Source: Gemmatimonadota bacterium (GTDB lineage Bacteria; JAAXHH01). From it: a DNA stretch of 64,000 bases. Location of the stretch: NCBI GenBank assembly GCA_009841265.1, contig VXMB01000007.1, positions 310,001 to 374,000 of the forward strand, given 5' to 3'. This document shows, piece after piece, positions 1 through 7,643 of the stretch (positions within the stretch are counted from its first letter, which is position 1; every line of letters starts with the position of its first letter). The notes beneath the pieces are model-generated. The model was not told the origin of the DNA and ran no database searches. It was given only the letters and a program-made list of their open reading frames with translations. The translations under genes were made by a program, and so were the position numbers.

Positions 1-87
1 CCAACGCCACATTCATCTCATCAACAACAACGATATACTCGCAATGATGCCGTCAAAATTCCCTTGCGACGATACACCAGAAACAAA

Positions 88-489
88 CTACGGCTTTGCA
101 GTACCGGGCAATTGCAAAGCGACGTCATCGAAGGTGTAAACAGTGCTCAACTCGTCGCCTGCGGCAGCCAGCTTTTCTGCTTTGCACGCGATCAGGGCAT
201 CGGCGAAGTCCGCCTCCGTCCTGCGATAGGCCTGCAGGGCGCTCCAGACCACCTCGTCATCCTCAAACCGAAGATTTGCATCTTGCAGTAGGTTATGTAT
301 CAGGTCGATCAGGTCGGCCCGGGTCGCGCGATACCGGCGGCCGGCTAACGTCCACACCGTTTCCGCCAGTACAACGTCCGTAATGAGCACGCGCTCGCCG
401 CCTTCAATCACGCGACGCGCACGTTCAGCTTGCCCCTCGTCGTCTCTCAGGAGATAGCGCAGCAGGACATTGGTGTCGATTGCGATCAA
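88..489 (-). CDS. PIN-domain ribonuclease toxin, VapC-like
   Basis: Probable toxin of a type II toxin-antitoxin pair; VapC proteins are Mg-dependent RNases that cleave tRNA or rRNA. The 133-residue protein opens with the PIN signature IDTNVLLRYLL, and the acidic residues D5, E43, D94 and D97 fit the four-acid metal site; length is typical for VapC. The start is a TTG whose TG is shared with the TGA stop of the upstream antitoxin gene (TTGA overlap), implying translational coupling. The call as a PIN nuclease is firm; its target and activity as a toxin are inferred. Confidence 0.85.
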   Translation of the reverse strand: MIAIDTNVLLRYLLRDDEGQAERARRVIEGGERVLITDVVLAETVWTLAGRRYRATRADLIDLIHNLLQDANLRFEDDEVVWSALQAYRRTEADFADALIACKAEKLAAAGDELSTVYTFDDVALQLPGTAKP

Positions 490-722
490 GGTGTCTGGTC
501 CTGCTTTCCTTCTATCGCGTCCTGACGCGATTCCTCATCTGAAACCGTCGGATCGCCTTCGAGATGCGCCAGGCATCCCCAGGCGCTACCGGGCTCCTCG
601 CGGACTATGGTAATTCGTCCGTCGGCCACGTAGCTCTGGCACTCGTCTCCCGGCTCGATGCCTACTAAACGGCACTGTTCAGCCGGGAGTGTGATTTGCC
701 GCTTGGCGCTGACTTTAGGCAC
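486..722 (-). CDS. AbrB/MazE-type antitoxin, VapB-like
   Basis: Small DNA-binding antitoxin paired with the downstream PIN toxin. The 78-residue protein starts with PKVSAKRQITLPAE, the swapped-hairpin AbrB/SpoVT motif, followed by GIEPGDE and a short beta strand, with an acidic, probably disordered C-terminus that would wrap the toxin. The start is GTG, preceded by AGGAG about six bases upstream. Such antitoxins usually repress their own operon, so the A/T-rich stretch at 723-898 is the likely operator and promoter region. Confidence 0.82.
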   Translation of the reverse strand: MPKVSAKRQITLPAEQCRLVGIEPGDECQSYVADGRITIVREEPGSAWGCLAHLEGDPTVSDEESRQDAIEGKQDQTP

Positions 723-898
723 GTTTCGCTCCTGTGATGAAAATCGGCTAATAAACGATCAGTCAACTCACTTTACTTGCAGTAATATACCAAGAAAAAT
801 GGTTAATGTAAAGAAAATCATCAAAAAGTAAAGAAGCGTGGTACCAAGGACCGTCAAGAAGAATCGTGCCGGTAAGTTCGAACTACGTGGTCAGGATT

Positions 899-1351
899 TC
901 ACTCAGCCATTGAATTCGTACTGACCAGCGCCTCCTCAAGCGCGGCGGCCAGGACCCTGGGCTCATCCGTCCCGATGCGGCAGGTCTTGCCGCTTTTCAT
1001 CTTCAGTTCCACCGCCTCCAGTCCCGAAACGTTGTATAGCCAGCCCCGCGGCGTAAGTCGTATTCCCCAACCATAAAGCCAGGAGTTTCTGACCGGCTGG
1101 CAGGACTCGATCTGATCCAGGGCGAACCGCTTCCGGATCAGGCCGATGCCGAAACTGATGCGCAGGTCCTGGCCATCGATCGTGACGGTCAGGTTGTGGA
1201 ACAGCGCCAGGACACCGAGCAGGAAAACCAATATCATCCACGCGAGGGGTGCCGCTCCGGCCATCCACGCGGGCAGAATTACCAGCGGAAGGATGGCGAT
1301 AATGATGACGACGTTGACCGTGCCGAACTGGGTGTGGCGATAGTTGCTCAT
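899..1351 (-). CDS. Small membrane protein with PH-like C-terminal region
   Basis: A 150-residue protein with two hydrophobic segments near the N-terminus (about residues 13-34 and 35-52), then a beta-rich soluble part of about 95 residues resembling bacterial PH-like domains of the DUF304 kind. I do not recognise a specific family. It overlaps the preceding membrane-protein gene by four bases (ATGA), so the two are almost certainly co-translated. Function unknown; the context with a DUF2089 regulator suggests an envelope-sensing or membrane-homeostasis unit. Confidence 0.7.
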   Translation of the reverse strand: MSNYRHTQFGTVNVVIIIAILPLVILPAWMAGAAPLAWMILVFLLGVLALFHNLTVTIDGQDLRISFGIGLIRKRFALDQIESCQPVRNSWLYGWGIRLTPRGWLYNVSGLEAVELKMKSGKTCRIGTDEPRVLAAALEEALVSTNSMAE

Positions 1352-2382
1352 AGCATTTCATCCTGCCAGGGTTTGATCCAGAGACCCGCCAGCATGCCGT
1401 CGCGGTCGAGGACGACGCGCACTTCAGGTGGCCGGGACGCGGCCCCGTACCGGCCTTTGAAGCGGTGGATCAGCAGGTGCGGCTGGCTGTCCATATACCG
1501 GGTTTCGATGTAGTCCAGGCCCTCGAAGGCGCCGAACATCAGCCGTATGGTCTGGTGGTTGTGGCGCTGTACCTCCGCGGTGAAACCCGTGCGAAATACC
1601 TCGGTGGCCTCCTCTGAGTTCAGGGATTCAAAGCGACCCTGTTCGTGCCCCTCGAGGATCCGTGTGGCCAGCTGCGCGGCCCGATGGTGTTGATCGGACT
1701 GGACGGTTACGCTGGCAACGGGCTGAGGAGCGACGGTGCCCTGCAGGAGCTGTCCCGTCGCACCGGTGGCGATCTCGCCCACGGCGATGGCGGCGATGAA
1801 TGCACCAATCGCCCAGCCACCGGCGACATGGCACGAAACGGCAAAGCCACGGTACATCAGAAGCACGATCCAGACCAGCAGCAACACCATCACCGTACCT
1901 ATTGCAGTGAGGGCCGTAAGCTGTGCGACCGAGAAATCCGTGGCGCCCTGGGCAATCAGAGAGGTCGTGAGGTCTTGAAAGGGCGGCGACAACACGATCA
2001 GGGCCACGAGCAGTCCAGGCGCACGGGCCAGGGCCTGGGTGCCGAAGACGTCGATGAGGCGGACGCGGCTACGGCTGAGACCGCGCCCGGCGAGGTAGAG
2101 CAAGGCGCTGGGTACGATCCATGCCGTAAGGCCCTGCGTTATGGCGAGCCAGATTGGCGTCGGCGTCGAAAGCTGGAAGGATAGCGTGCCCGTGTAGCGG
2201 TAATCGTATGCGCCGCCAATCCAGGCTGCCAAGACGATGCATGCCAGTCCCCAGGCCAGCGCGGGCCCACCGGCCAAAAAGTGGAAGGGATTGAACAGCC
2301 ACATGCGCCACGTGCGCCGGACTGTAGACTCGCGCGTGTTAGAAGCGCGTGTGTGGGAATCGAGGGTGTGGGAAGCGTCCAA
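1348..2382 (-). CDS. Yip1-like polytopic membrane protein with soluble C-terminal domain
   Basis: The 344-residue protein has a short polar N-terminus (TRASNTRESTVRR), an aromatic entry motif (WRMWLFNPFHFLAGG), then about five to six hydrophobic helices to roughly residue 215. A soluble C-terminal domain of about 120 residues follows, resembling DUF3887-type stress domains. The N-terminal layout is Yip1-like. It lies 17 bases after the DUF2089 gene and overlaps the next gene. Role unknown. Confidence 0.65.
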   Translation of the reverse strand: MDASHTLDSHTRASNTRESTVRRTWRMWLFNPFHFLAGGPALAWGLACIVLAAWIGGAYDYRYTGTLSFQLSTPTPIWLAITQGLTAWIVPSALLYLAGRGLSRSRVRLIDVFGTQALARAPGLLVALIVLSPPFQDLTTSLIAQGATDFSVAQLTALTAIGTVMVLLLVWIVLLMYRGFAVSCHVAGGWAIGAFIAAIAVGEIATGATGQLLQGTVAPQPVASVTVQSDQHHRAAQLATRILEGHEQGRFESLNSEEATEVFRTGFTAEVQRHNHQTIRLMFGAFEGLDYIETRYMDSQPHLLIHRFKGRYGAASRPPEVRVVLDRDGMLAGLWIKPWQDEML

Positions 2383-2399
2383 GACTGGCGTCCTTCTAT

Positions 2400-2762
2400 C
2401 TATTGCGAGAAGCTACTTGCTTCGCCGAGTTCTTCCTCTGGCCGATCCGCCGCCACCAGCGAATCCAGATGCGCGACCAGGTCATCGAGGCGGTTCCGCA
2501 GCGTGGGGTAGGAGACGCCGTAGTGTTCGGCCATGTCCTTGAGATTGCCGCCGGTCTGGAGGAAGCAGAGCACGAAGGCCTGATCCTCCGGGGCAAGCCG
2601 GGCCAGCGGCGGCAGGTGAAAGCCGCCGATCACGGCCGTATCGCACTCGGTGCAGTCCAGGCGGGTGACCTTCAGGGCCGAGGCACAGCCCGGGCAATGG
2701 GCGGGTAAACGCGGGTTCGGTATCTGAACAGAGTCGTTATTCAAATCGGTGTCGCTGGTCAT
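2400..2762 (-). CDS. DUF2089-family zinc-ribbon/HTH regulator
   Basis: A 120-residue protein with an N-terminal zinc ribbon (CPGCASALKVTRLDCTEC, two CxxC pairs) followed by a helix-turn-helix-like segment (GGNLKDMAEHYGVSYPTLRNR) that matches the DUF2089 pattern. Members are presumed transcription factors, often the first gene of small membrane-protein operons, as here. The C-terminus is acidic and Ser-rich. It probably controls this operon; the long A/T-rich upstream region at 2763-3152 would hold its promoter. Confidence 0.8.
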   Translation of the reverse strand: MTSDTDLNNDSVQIPNPRLPAHCPGCASALKVTRLDCTECDTAVIGGFHLPPLARLAPEDQAFVLCFLQTGGNLKDMAEHYGVSYPTLRNRLDDLVAHLDSLVAADRPEEELGEASSFSQ

Positions 2763-3152
2763 AGGCGGTCCACGTTTCGTTGTTCTTTTTCAACATCGAT
2801 TAAAATGTAAACAGAAATTCATATAAACGCAAGTAGAGTTTAAAAATAGTAAATCAGAATTATGAATAACATAAGTAAAACTCGCATAAATGATTCAAAG
2901 AGATGATCATAGACAAGATCTCCGCCATGCCAACCGCTTTTAAATAAAGTAAAACACGAGATAACACGTGCGCTCTACTACTGATACGATTAAAGGGCGT
3001 TGATCCGGAGGATTATCGGCGCCGATCCCCGGAGGTGGACTTCAGTACGAGCGAGTCAGAGAGCGTAGAAAGCAACCCGGATCGTTGGCCGCGTCCCACA
3101 TGCAAATCGGTATAGTTAAAGAATCACCAACCAAATCAAAAGGACAGGTGCG
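2763..3152. other. A/T-rich intergenic region, no gene seen
   Basis: About 390 bases between the divergent DUF2089 operon and the repeat-protein gene. The part from 2790 to 2990 is strikingly A/T-rich against the G+C-rich surroundings and probably carries both promoters. I see no convincing open frame, tRNA, hairpin terminator or inverted repeat. The last 100 bases return to high G+C. Confidence 0.5.
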
Positions 3153-3665
3153 ATGAACAATCCAAAAAGCAAACGACCACTCGGTGAAACCGGGATGAGT
3201 TCACGGGAAATCGAGGCGTCCATCAGGCGGATCGAAGATGATCTGTATTTCGGGTCGGACAACATCAAGATCCGCTTGACCAGGATAGAAGAAAAACTGG
3301 AGCATGTAACCACCCGAGATGATCTAAAGGCATTCGCTACTCGGGATGATCTGAAAGCGTTTGCCACCCAAGATCATTTGAAGGCATTCGCAACCCGAGA
3401 CGATCTGAAGGCATTCGCCACAAAGGAAGATCTGAAGGTATTTGCCACAAAGGAAGATCTGAAGGCATTTGCCACACGGGAGGACCTGAAGGCATTTGCT
3501 ACACGAGATGATCTGAAGGCGTTTACCACACGGGAGGACCTGAAGGCATACGCAACTCGAGAAGACATTGCAAACGTGAAGAACAGTATGATCCGGTGGT
3601 CTGTGGGTAGCATGCTCGCACTGACGGGAACTATCGTTACGGCGTTCAAATGGTTGCTGCCATAG
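3153..3665 (+). CDS. Nonapeptide-repeat coiled-coil protein with C-terminal membrane anchor
   Basis: A 170-residue protein of unrecognised function. Residues 15-52 form a charged helix (EIEASIRRIEDD...IRLTRIEEKL). Residues 53-142 are ten consecutive nine-residue units close to TRDDLKAFA, and the C-terminus is a single hydrophobic helix (about 150-168), so it is probably tail-anchored with a long cytosolic coiled coil. Layout recalls DUF1640-type coiled-coil proteins, though I cannot confirm homology. The start has GGACAGG upstream. A partial second copy of its 5' part lies just downstream. Confidence 0.65.
   Translation: MNNPKSKRPLGETGMSSREIEASIRRIEDDLYFGSDNIKIRLTRIEEKLEHVTTRDDLKAFATRDDLKAFATQDHLKAFATRDDLKAFATKEDLKVFATKEDLKAFATREDLKAFATRDDLKAFTTREDLKAYATREDIANVKNSMIRWSVGSMLALTGTIVTAFKWLLP
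3309..3578 (+). repeat. Ten tandem 27-bp coding repeats
   Basis: Ten in-frame 27-bp units encode the nonamer T-R-D-D-L-K-A-F-A with variation mainly at positions 1-4 (TRDD, TKED, TRED, TQDH). The units are similar in DNA as well as protein, consistent with slippage or recombination-driven expansion and contraction. Confidence 0.85.
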
Positions 3666-3682
3666 ATCGTCTCTAACAAACA

Positions 3683-3934
3683 GAAATCGAGGCGTCCATC
3701 AGGCGGATCGAAGATGAGTTGTATTTCGGTTCGGATAACATCAAGATCCGCTTGACCAGGATCGAGGAAAAGCTGGACATCATAGTGCCAAGTCAGGATC
3801 TGGGACGTTCGGAGTTTGATATAGATGAAATCATATCGGATCTAAAAGCCCACTTGAACAATCGATTTAGATGGACTGTTGTAACTGTTGTGTCCTGCAC
3901 GGCGATTATCATAATCGTAGAGAAGCTAACCTGA
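3683..3934 (+). pseudogene. Partial duplicate of the repeat-protein gene
   Basis: From 3683 the DNA nearly repeats the stretch from 3207 onward (encoding EIEASIRRIED.LYFGSDN and the following charged helix) for about 95 bases, then diverges before any nonamer repeats. The frame continues through a short linker to a different C-terminal hydrophobic helix ending at 3934. The copy lacks the original ATG: an in-frame TAA lies just upstream of the homology and the first usable start is TTG at 3719. Either a decayed duplicate or a small 71-residue membrane-anchored paralogue. Confidence 0.5.
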
Positions 3935-3954
3935 CCGGGCATGGCGACCACCCG

Positions 3955-4713
3955 TCACATCTCCGCCGTTCCCACGACCGTATCCGAGAACACCACGTGC
4001 CCCCACATCTCGGGGAGGTGCATGTTGATCTCCCCCTGGGGGGACCAGACCCAGTTGTCGCAGGGAATCCCTTCTTTCTTCAGATAGCCGTCCTTGTAGC
4101 GCTCGAACTCCCACTCGACCCGTGAGAAGTTGACCCGCCAGGAATCCCCGGCCTTCGGTGGACAGTCCACCCCGGCGTACTCGGCCATGCTGGTCCAGGG
4201 GAAGGCGATTTCGGTGGACCAGCCGCGGTCCACGTCGTGGGAGCAGTTGACCGTTCCGTCGATATGGACGGCGTGCCGCACACCCTCGAAGTCCCAGTCG
4301 TGGTCGGCTTTTCCGCCCTTGTTGTAGGGTTTGGGCAGGTACAGGTCCCAGGCGGTGTTCAGCGGGTTGATCTCGAACTCCATGTAGTGGTTGGTGTCCC
4401 CGTCGGGATCGATGAACACCTCGAAGTCGTTGTCGAGGCAGATGACGGAATCCCGTTTGGTCAGCGTGCCCCAGACGTCTGGTTCCTCCATGTCGGCCGC
4501 CACGTAGAAGTACTCGTCGTCCCACAGCATCATGGCGCGCGTGCCGAACCGCGGGATGGGCTTGAGGTCCCCTTCGATATCGACGAAGAGGTCGGTGCGG
4601 GGCGCCCGGATCCATGACGGGTCGCTCAGCTTTCCGTCGATCGTGATGGGGCCGCAGGCACGGTAGCAGGTGTAGGTCTTGGGGACGATTTCCGGCGATG
4701 GCGAATCGGACAT
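3955..4713 (-). CDS. CBM9-like carbohydrate-binding-fold protein
   Basis: A 252-residue protein with the CBM9/DOMON-like pattern. TIDGKLSDPSW at residues 24-34 is the usual opening strand, and DNDFEVFIDPDGDTNHYMEF around residues 94-113 is the second signature. There is no signal peptide, so a cytosolic or fused-ligand role is possible. A longer open frame runs upstream but overlaps the neighbouring oxygenase out of frame; the ATG at 4713 follows the A/G-rich GAGAAAGAA. It is downstream of a PhyH oxygenase on the same strand, suggesting one catabolic operon. Ligand unknown. Confidence 0.78.
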   Translation of the reverse strand: MSDSPSPEIVPKTYTCYRACGPITIDGKLSDPSWIRAPRTDLFVDIEGDLKPIPRFGTRAMMLWDDEYFYVAADMEEPDVWGTLTKRDSVICLDNDFEVFIDPDGDTNHYMEFEINPLNTAWDLYLPKPYNKGGKADHDWDFEGVRHAVHIDGTVNCSHDVDRGWSTEIAFPWTSMAEYAGVDCPPKAGDSWRVNFSRVEWEFERYKDGYLKKEGIPCDNWVWSPQGEINMHLPEMWGHVVFSDTVVGTAEM

Positions 4714-4820
4714 GATGGTTCTTTCTCTTAGGATAAAGGTGACGATTGAATTGCGAATTGGACGATGGGGGAAACGCGGGGTCAGGCCAGCAAATAAACA
4801 GCCGGCCCGGAACCGTGGGC

Positions 4821-5555
4821 TCAGGTCCGCATGCCCGACTGCGACTCGAATCCCAGCAGACGCTTCAGAGTCGGCGTCGCCCGCTCGACGACTTCGGAGC
4901 TCGCCAGCCTGAACTGGTCCTGCTGCGGCTTCATGAACGAGCGGCAGAAGAACCCCAGCAGGATCATCCGTTCCTCCTGGGTTCGATTGGCGCCGCTGCT
5001 GTGCCAGGTCGCGCCGTGGATGATGACGATATCGCCCCTGCGGGCGTCCAGCTGGATGACGTCGTCGTACTCCGTTTCCGGATCGGGGGTGTATCCGCGC
5101 TTGTAGCTGCCCGGAACGATCCGCGTGGCCCCGTTCTCCGGCATGAAGTCGTCGAGCACGAAGATCGTGTTGGAACAGAAGGCAAACGGTGGAGGCGGCT
5201 GCGGGAACCGCCCCAGCGGGAAGTCGACGTGCAGGCCGCCGGCCGGCGCGCCGGGGCCGATGAGATTGACGGTAAAGCTGCTTAAGATGCAGTCGTCGCC
5301 CAGCAGGTGTTCGTGGAGCGCAAGTACCAGGGGCAGTTGGATCATTTCCTCGTAGATACGGCCCTTGTTGACCAGGTTCCACACCCGCTGTGCCTGCCCG
5401 TCGAAGTAGACGTGTTCTCCGTTTCCGGCCTTCTCCTGCTCGGCCAGTTCGGCCGAGCGATCGCGCAGGGTATCGGCCTGTTCCGGGGTCAACGCCTCTC
5501 TGAGCACGACGTAACCGTGTTCGTCGAGATGGGCCTTGGCGTCCTCCAGCTTCAT
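4821..5555 (-). CDS. Phytanoyl-CoA dioxygenase (PhyH) family protein
   Basis: Fe(II)/2-oxoglutarate-dependent oxygenase of 244 residues. The metal triad is visible as HVD (H109, D111) and a distal H185 in HGATWHSSGANRT. The length is at the short end of the PhyH range but the double-stranded beta-helix core looks complete. It sits between the CBM9-like gene and a T2-family amidohydrolase gene, all on the minus strand. Substrate unknown; PhyH enzymes in such clusters commonly hydroxylate small carboxylates or natural products. Confidence 0.85.
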   Translation of the reverse strand: MKLEDAKAHLDEHGYVVLREALTPEQADTLRDRSAELAEQEKAGNGEHVYFDGQAQRVWNLVNKGRIYEEMIQLPLVLALHEHLLGDDCILSSFTVNLIGPGAPAGGLHVDFPLGRFPQPPPPFAFCSNTIFVLDDFMPENGATRIVPGSYKRGYTPDPETEYDDVIQLDARRGDIVIIHGATWHSSGANRTQEERMILLGFFCRSFMKPQQDQFRLASSEVVERATPTLKRLLGFESQSGMRT

Positions 5556-5648
5556 CCGGGATGCTCCTCCGGGTTTATATGCGATGGGATGGCCCGAAGA
5601 CCTCGAACGGCCTCGAACGGCCTGGTCGGTTTTCTTGGCCGGTTTCCC

Positions 5649-6581
5649 TTATTCGCCTTCGTATGGCACCGAGATGCCTTCGACGAACTCGGGCTCGTCC
5701 ATGTCGGCCGTCATGTAGACGTGGCTGCCTTTCCGATCGCTCGTGGTCCCCGCCATGTGGGCGCCGCTGGCGTCCAGGGAGATGATCTGCACGCCGCCCA
5801 CGCGCTGGGAGTCCAGTTCGTTCATGTCCCGAAGCCCCTCGGCGGTGGCCTCTTCGAGCGACATGCCCATCTTCATGTAGGTGACCACGTTCCGGGCCGC
5901 GCCGGTCCGGATGGCCAGCTCGCCCGTGCCCGTGCATGCCGCGGCACCGTAGCGGTTGTCCGCGAAGCCGCCCGCGCTGATGACCGGCGAATCACCCAGG
6001 CGTCCCGGGTACTTCCACCCCCAGCCGCTCGTGCTGACGCCCACGCAGATGTCGCCGTTGCCGTCCTGCGCGATGAAATTGGTCGTGCCCCCTGCCTTCT
6101 GCGGATCGACGGCCAGGTGGCTCAGCTTCCAAAGTTCTTTGGTGTGCTGGAGTTCCTCGGGGTCGTCGATCCCGAGCTGTTCGCGCACGTGCTTCGCGTA
6201 GATCTCGGGCATCTCGGGGTCCACGTAGGTGCTCTTTTCGAAACCCATTTCGCTGGCGAACCGCTCCGCGCCGTCGCCGACGAGGAAGACGTGGATCAGC
6301 TTCTCCATGACGCAGCGGGCGATCGAGATCGGATGGTCGTAGCCCGTCACCGCGCCTACGGCCCCCACGTCGCGCGTGCGGCCGTCCATGATGAGGGCGT
6401 CCAGCTGGGGATAGCCGAGGATGTTCGGATAGCCGTGCAGGCCGACGCTACGATCGGGCCGGTGCACCTCTACCTCCCGGATGCCGATCTCGATGGCGTC
6501 CACCGCGGTCTTTCCTTCCCTGAGCGCGTCCACCGCCTGCCGGATGCCCACGTCGCCGTTGTTCGTAGCCATGACGATCAT
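5649..6581 (-). CDS. T2-family N-terminal-nucleophile asparaginase / glycosylasparaginase
   Basis: A 310-residue Ntn-hydrolase of the aspartylglucosaminidase/isoaspartyl peptidase family. The proenzyme would self-cleave before the Thr of GTTNFIAQD; downstream STSGWGWKYPGRLGDSP and CTGTGE are the substrate-binding signatures. No signal peptide precedes the fold, unlike exported relatives, so it probably acts in the cytosol on an N4-substituted asparagine or similar amide. ATG at 6581 has AGGA eight bases upstream; an ATG at 6572 is an alternative. Confidence 0.85.
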   Translation of the reverse strand: MIVMATNNGDVGIRQAVDALREGKTAVDAIEIGIREVEVHRPDRSVGLHGYPNILGYPQLDALIMDGRTRDVGAVGAVTGYDHPISIARCVMEKLIHVFLVGDGAERFASEMGFEKSTYVDPEMPEIYAKHVREQLGIDDPEELQHTKELWKLSHLAVDPQKAGGTTNFIAQDGNGDICVGVSTSGWGWKYPGRLGDSPVISAGGFADNRYGAAACTGTGELAIRTGAARNVVTYMKMGMSLEEATAEGLRDMNELDSQRVGGVQIISLDASGAHMAGTTSDRKGSHVYMTADMDEPEFVEGISVPYEGE

Positions 6582-6690
6582 TGTGTGGTCCTTGCTTTGA
6601 GGGTTTAAGAGTTTAATTCCAGTGCATTGTAACGAGGAGGAATTGAATTGCAAAGTGTTATTATCAGGCGGCTTTAACCAGTAACCCGGC

Positions 6691-6726
6691 GAGGTATTAA
6701 CCGAGGTTTTAACCGAGGTATTAACC
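6691..6726. repeat. Three perfect tandem 12-bp repeats in a divergent promoter region
   Basis: The unit GAGGT(A/T)TTAACC occurs three times head to tail at 6691-6702, 6703-6714 and 6715-6726, between the divergently transcribed T2-hydrolase and amidotransferase-like genes. The position fits an operator iteron as well as a slippage product. Confidence 0.7.
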
Positions 6727-6838
6727 CTTGATATTTCCGCCGTTTTCCTTATCGTGTTATTCAGTTCGGCAAGTCCTTGACAGCGATTGCGCCCGTGGCT
6801 GGCTTGCGGGTCTGCGCACATTGGAAGGCTGGCGCCGT

Positions 6839-7531
6839 TTGATCATCTGGATTCGCATCGGGACCCTGGTATCCTATAACAGGGACGGCCGGGATTTCAG
6901 GCTGAAGAGGCGGCTGGAAGAGATCTCCGGGCAGCCGTGCCTGATGCTGCACCAGGAGCAGATGACGCCGGAGATCGTGGCCCCGCTTAAGCCCCGAGCC
7001 ATGCTGCTCAGCGGTTGCGGGACCTTCTTCCAGCATTTCAAGCCTGAGACGTTCTACGGCTTCGAAGACACGCTGAACGCGATGGCGGACGTGCCCACGA
7101 TGGGACTGTGCGCCAGCCACCAGCTCATGGGGTTCATGTTCAACGACGGTTTTCGCAACCTGACGAAACTCGAAGACGAGATGATGCGCCCACTGCGGTC
7201 CGGCGAGCCCGACGTGCTCGATCCCAATCCCGACGCGCTAGGCTATTTCTGCGAAGAAGGATTTTACCCGGTGAATCCGGTACAGTCCGATCCGTTGTTC
7301 GACGAACTGCCCGACCCGGTGGTTGTCCGGCAGTCCCACTACGCGGAGATGAAGACCGTGCCCCCGGATTTCGACCTCATCGCGTCGAACGAGAACTGCC
7401 GGATCCAGGCAATCAGGCACCGAGAGCGGCCCCTGTACGGCACGCAGTTCCACCCGGAATACTACGTCGACGTCTATCCCCACGGCCGGAAGATCCTGGA
7501 GAACTTCTTCCGCCTGGCCGGGGTGCTGTAA
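6839..7531 (+). CDS. Class I glutamine-amidotransferase-like protein
   Basis: About 230 residues with a GATase1 fold. The nucleophile elbow is GLCASHQ (C91) and the His-Glu pair lies in GTQFHPEY (H205, E207). The family normally supplies ammonia from glutamine or acts as a gamma-glutamyl hydrolase; no synthetase domain is attached, so a free-standing hydrolase such as a PuuD-like enzyme is possible. The frame is open from a TTG at 6728, but TTG at 6839 with GGAAGG ten bases upstream starts at the first conserved strand and is preferred. Start is uncertain. Confidence 0.75.
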   Translation: MIIWIRIGTLVSYNRDGRDFRLKRRLEEISGQPCLMLHQEQMTPEIVAPLKPRAMLLSGCGTFFQHFKPETFYGFEDTLNAMADVPTMGLCASHQLMGFMFNDGFRNLTKLEDEMMRPLRSGEPDVLDPNPDALGYFCEEGFYPVNPVQSDPLFDELPDPVVVRQSHYAEMKTVPPDFDLIASNENCRIQAIRHRERPLYGTQFHPEYYVDVYPHGRKILENFFRLAGVL

Positions 7532-7643
7532 CGACGTGCCTGGCGACGGTCGCGACTCGCAGGGGTCATTGCTGGCGCGACCTGGCCGACTGTAGTAGCG
7601 GCCCGCGCGGTCCATCCGTCGATACGATGCAGAGGAGGAGGAA

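Noticed and set aside
3309..3578. Possible CRISPR array
   Set aside because: The 27-bp units are contiguous without spacers and encode an in-frame peptide repeat.
5307..6608. Plus-strand open frame of 433 codons across the PhyH and T2-hydrolase genes
   Set aside because: Antisense to two genes with intact catalytic motifs; no domain in its own translation.
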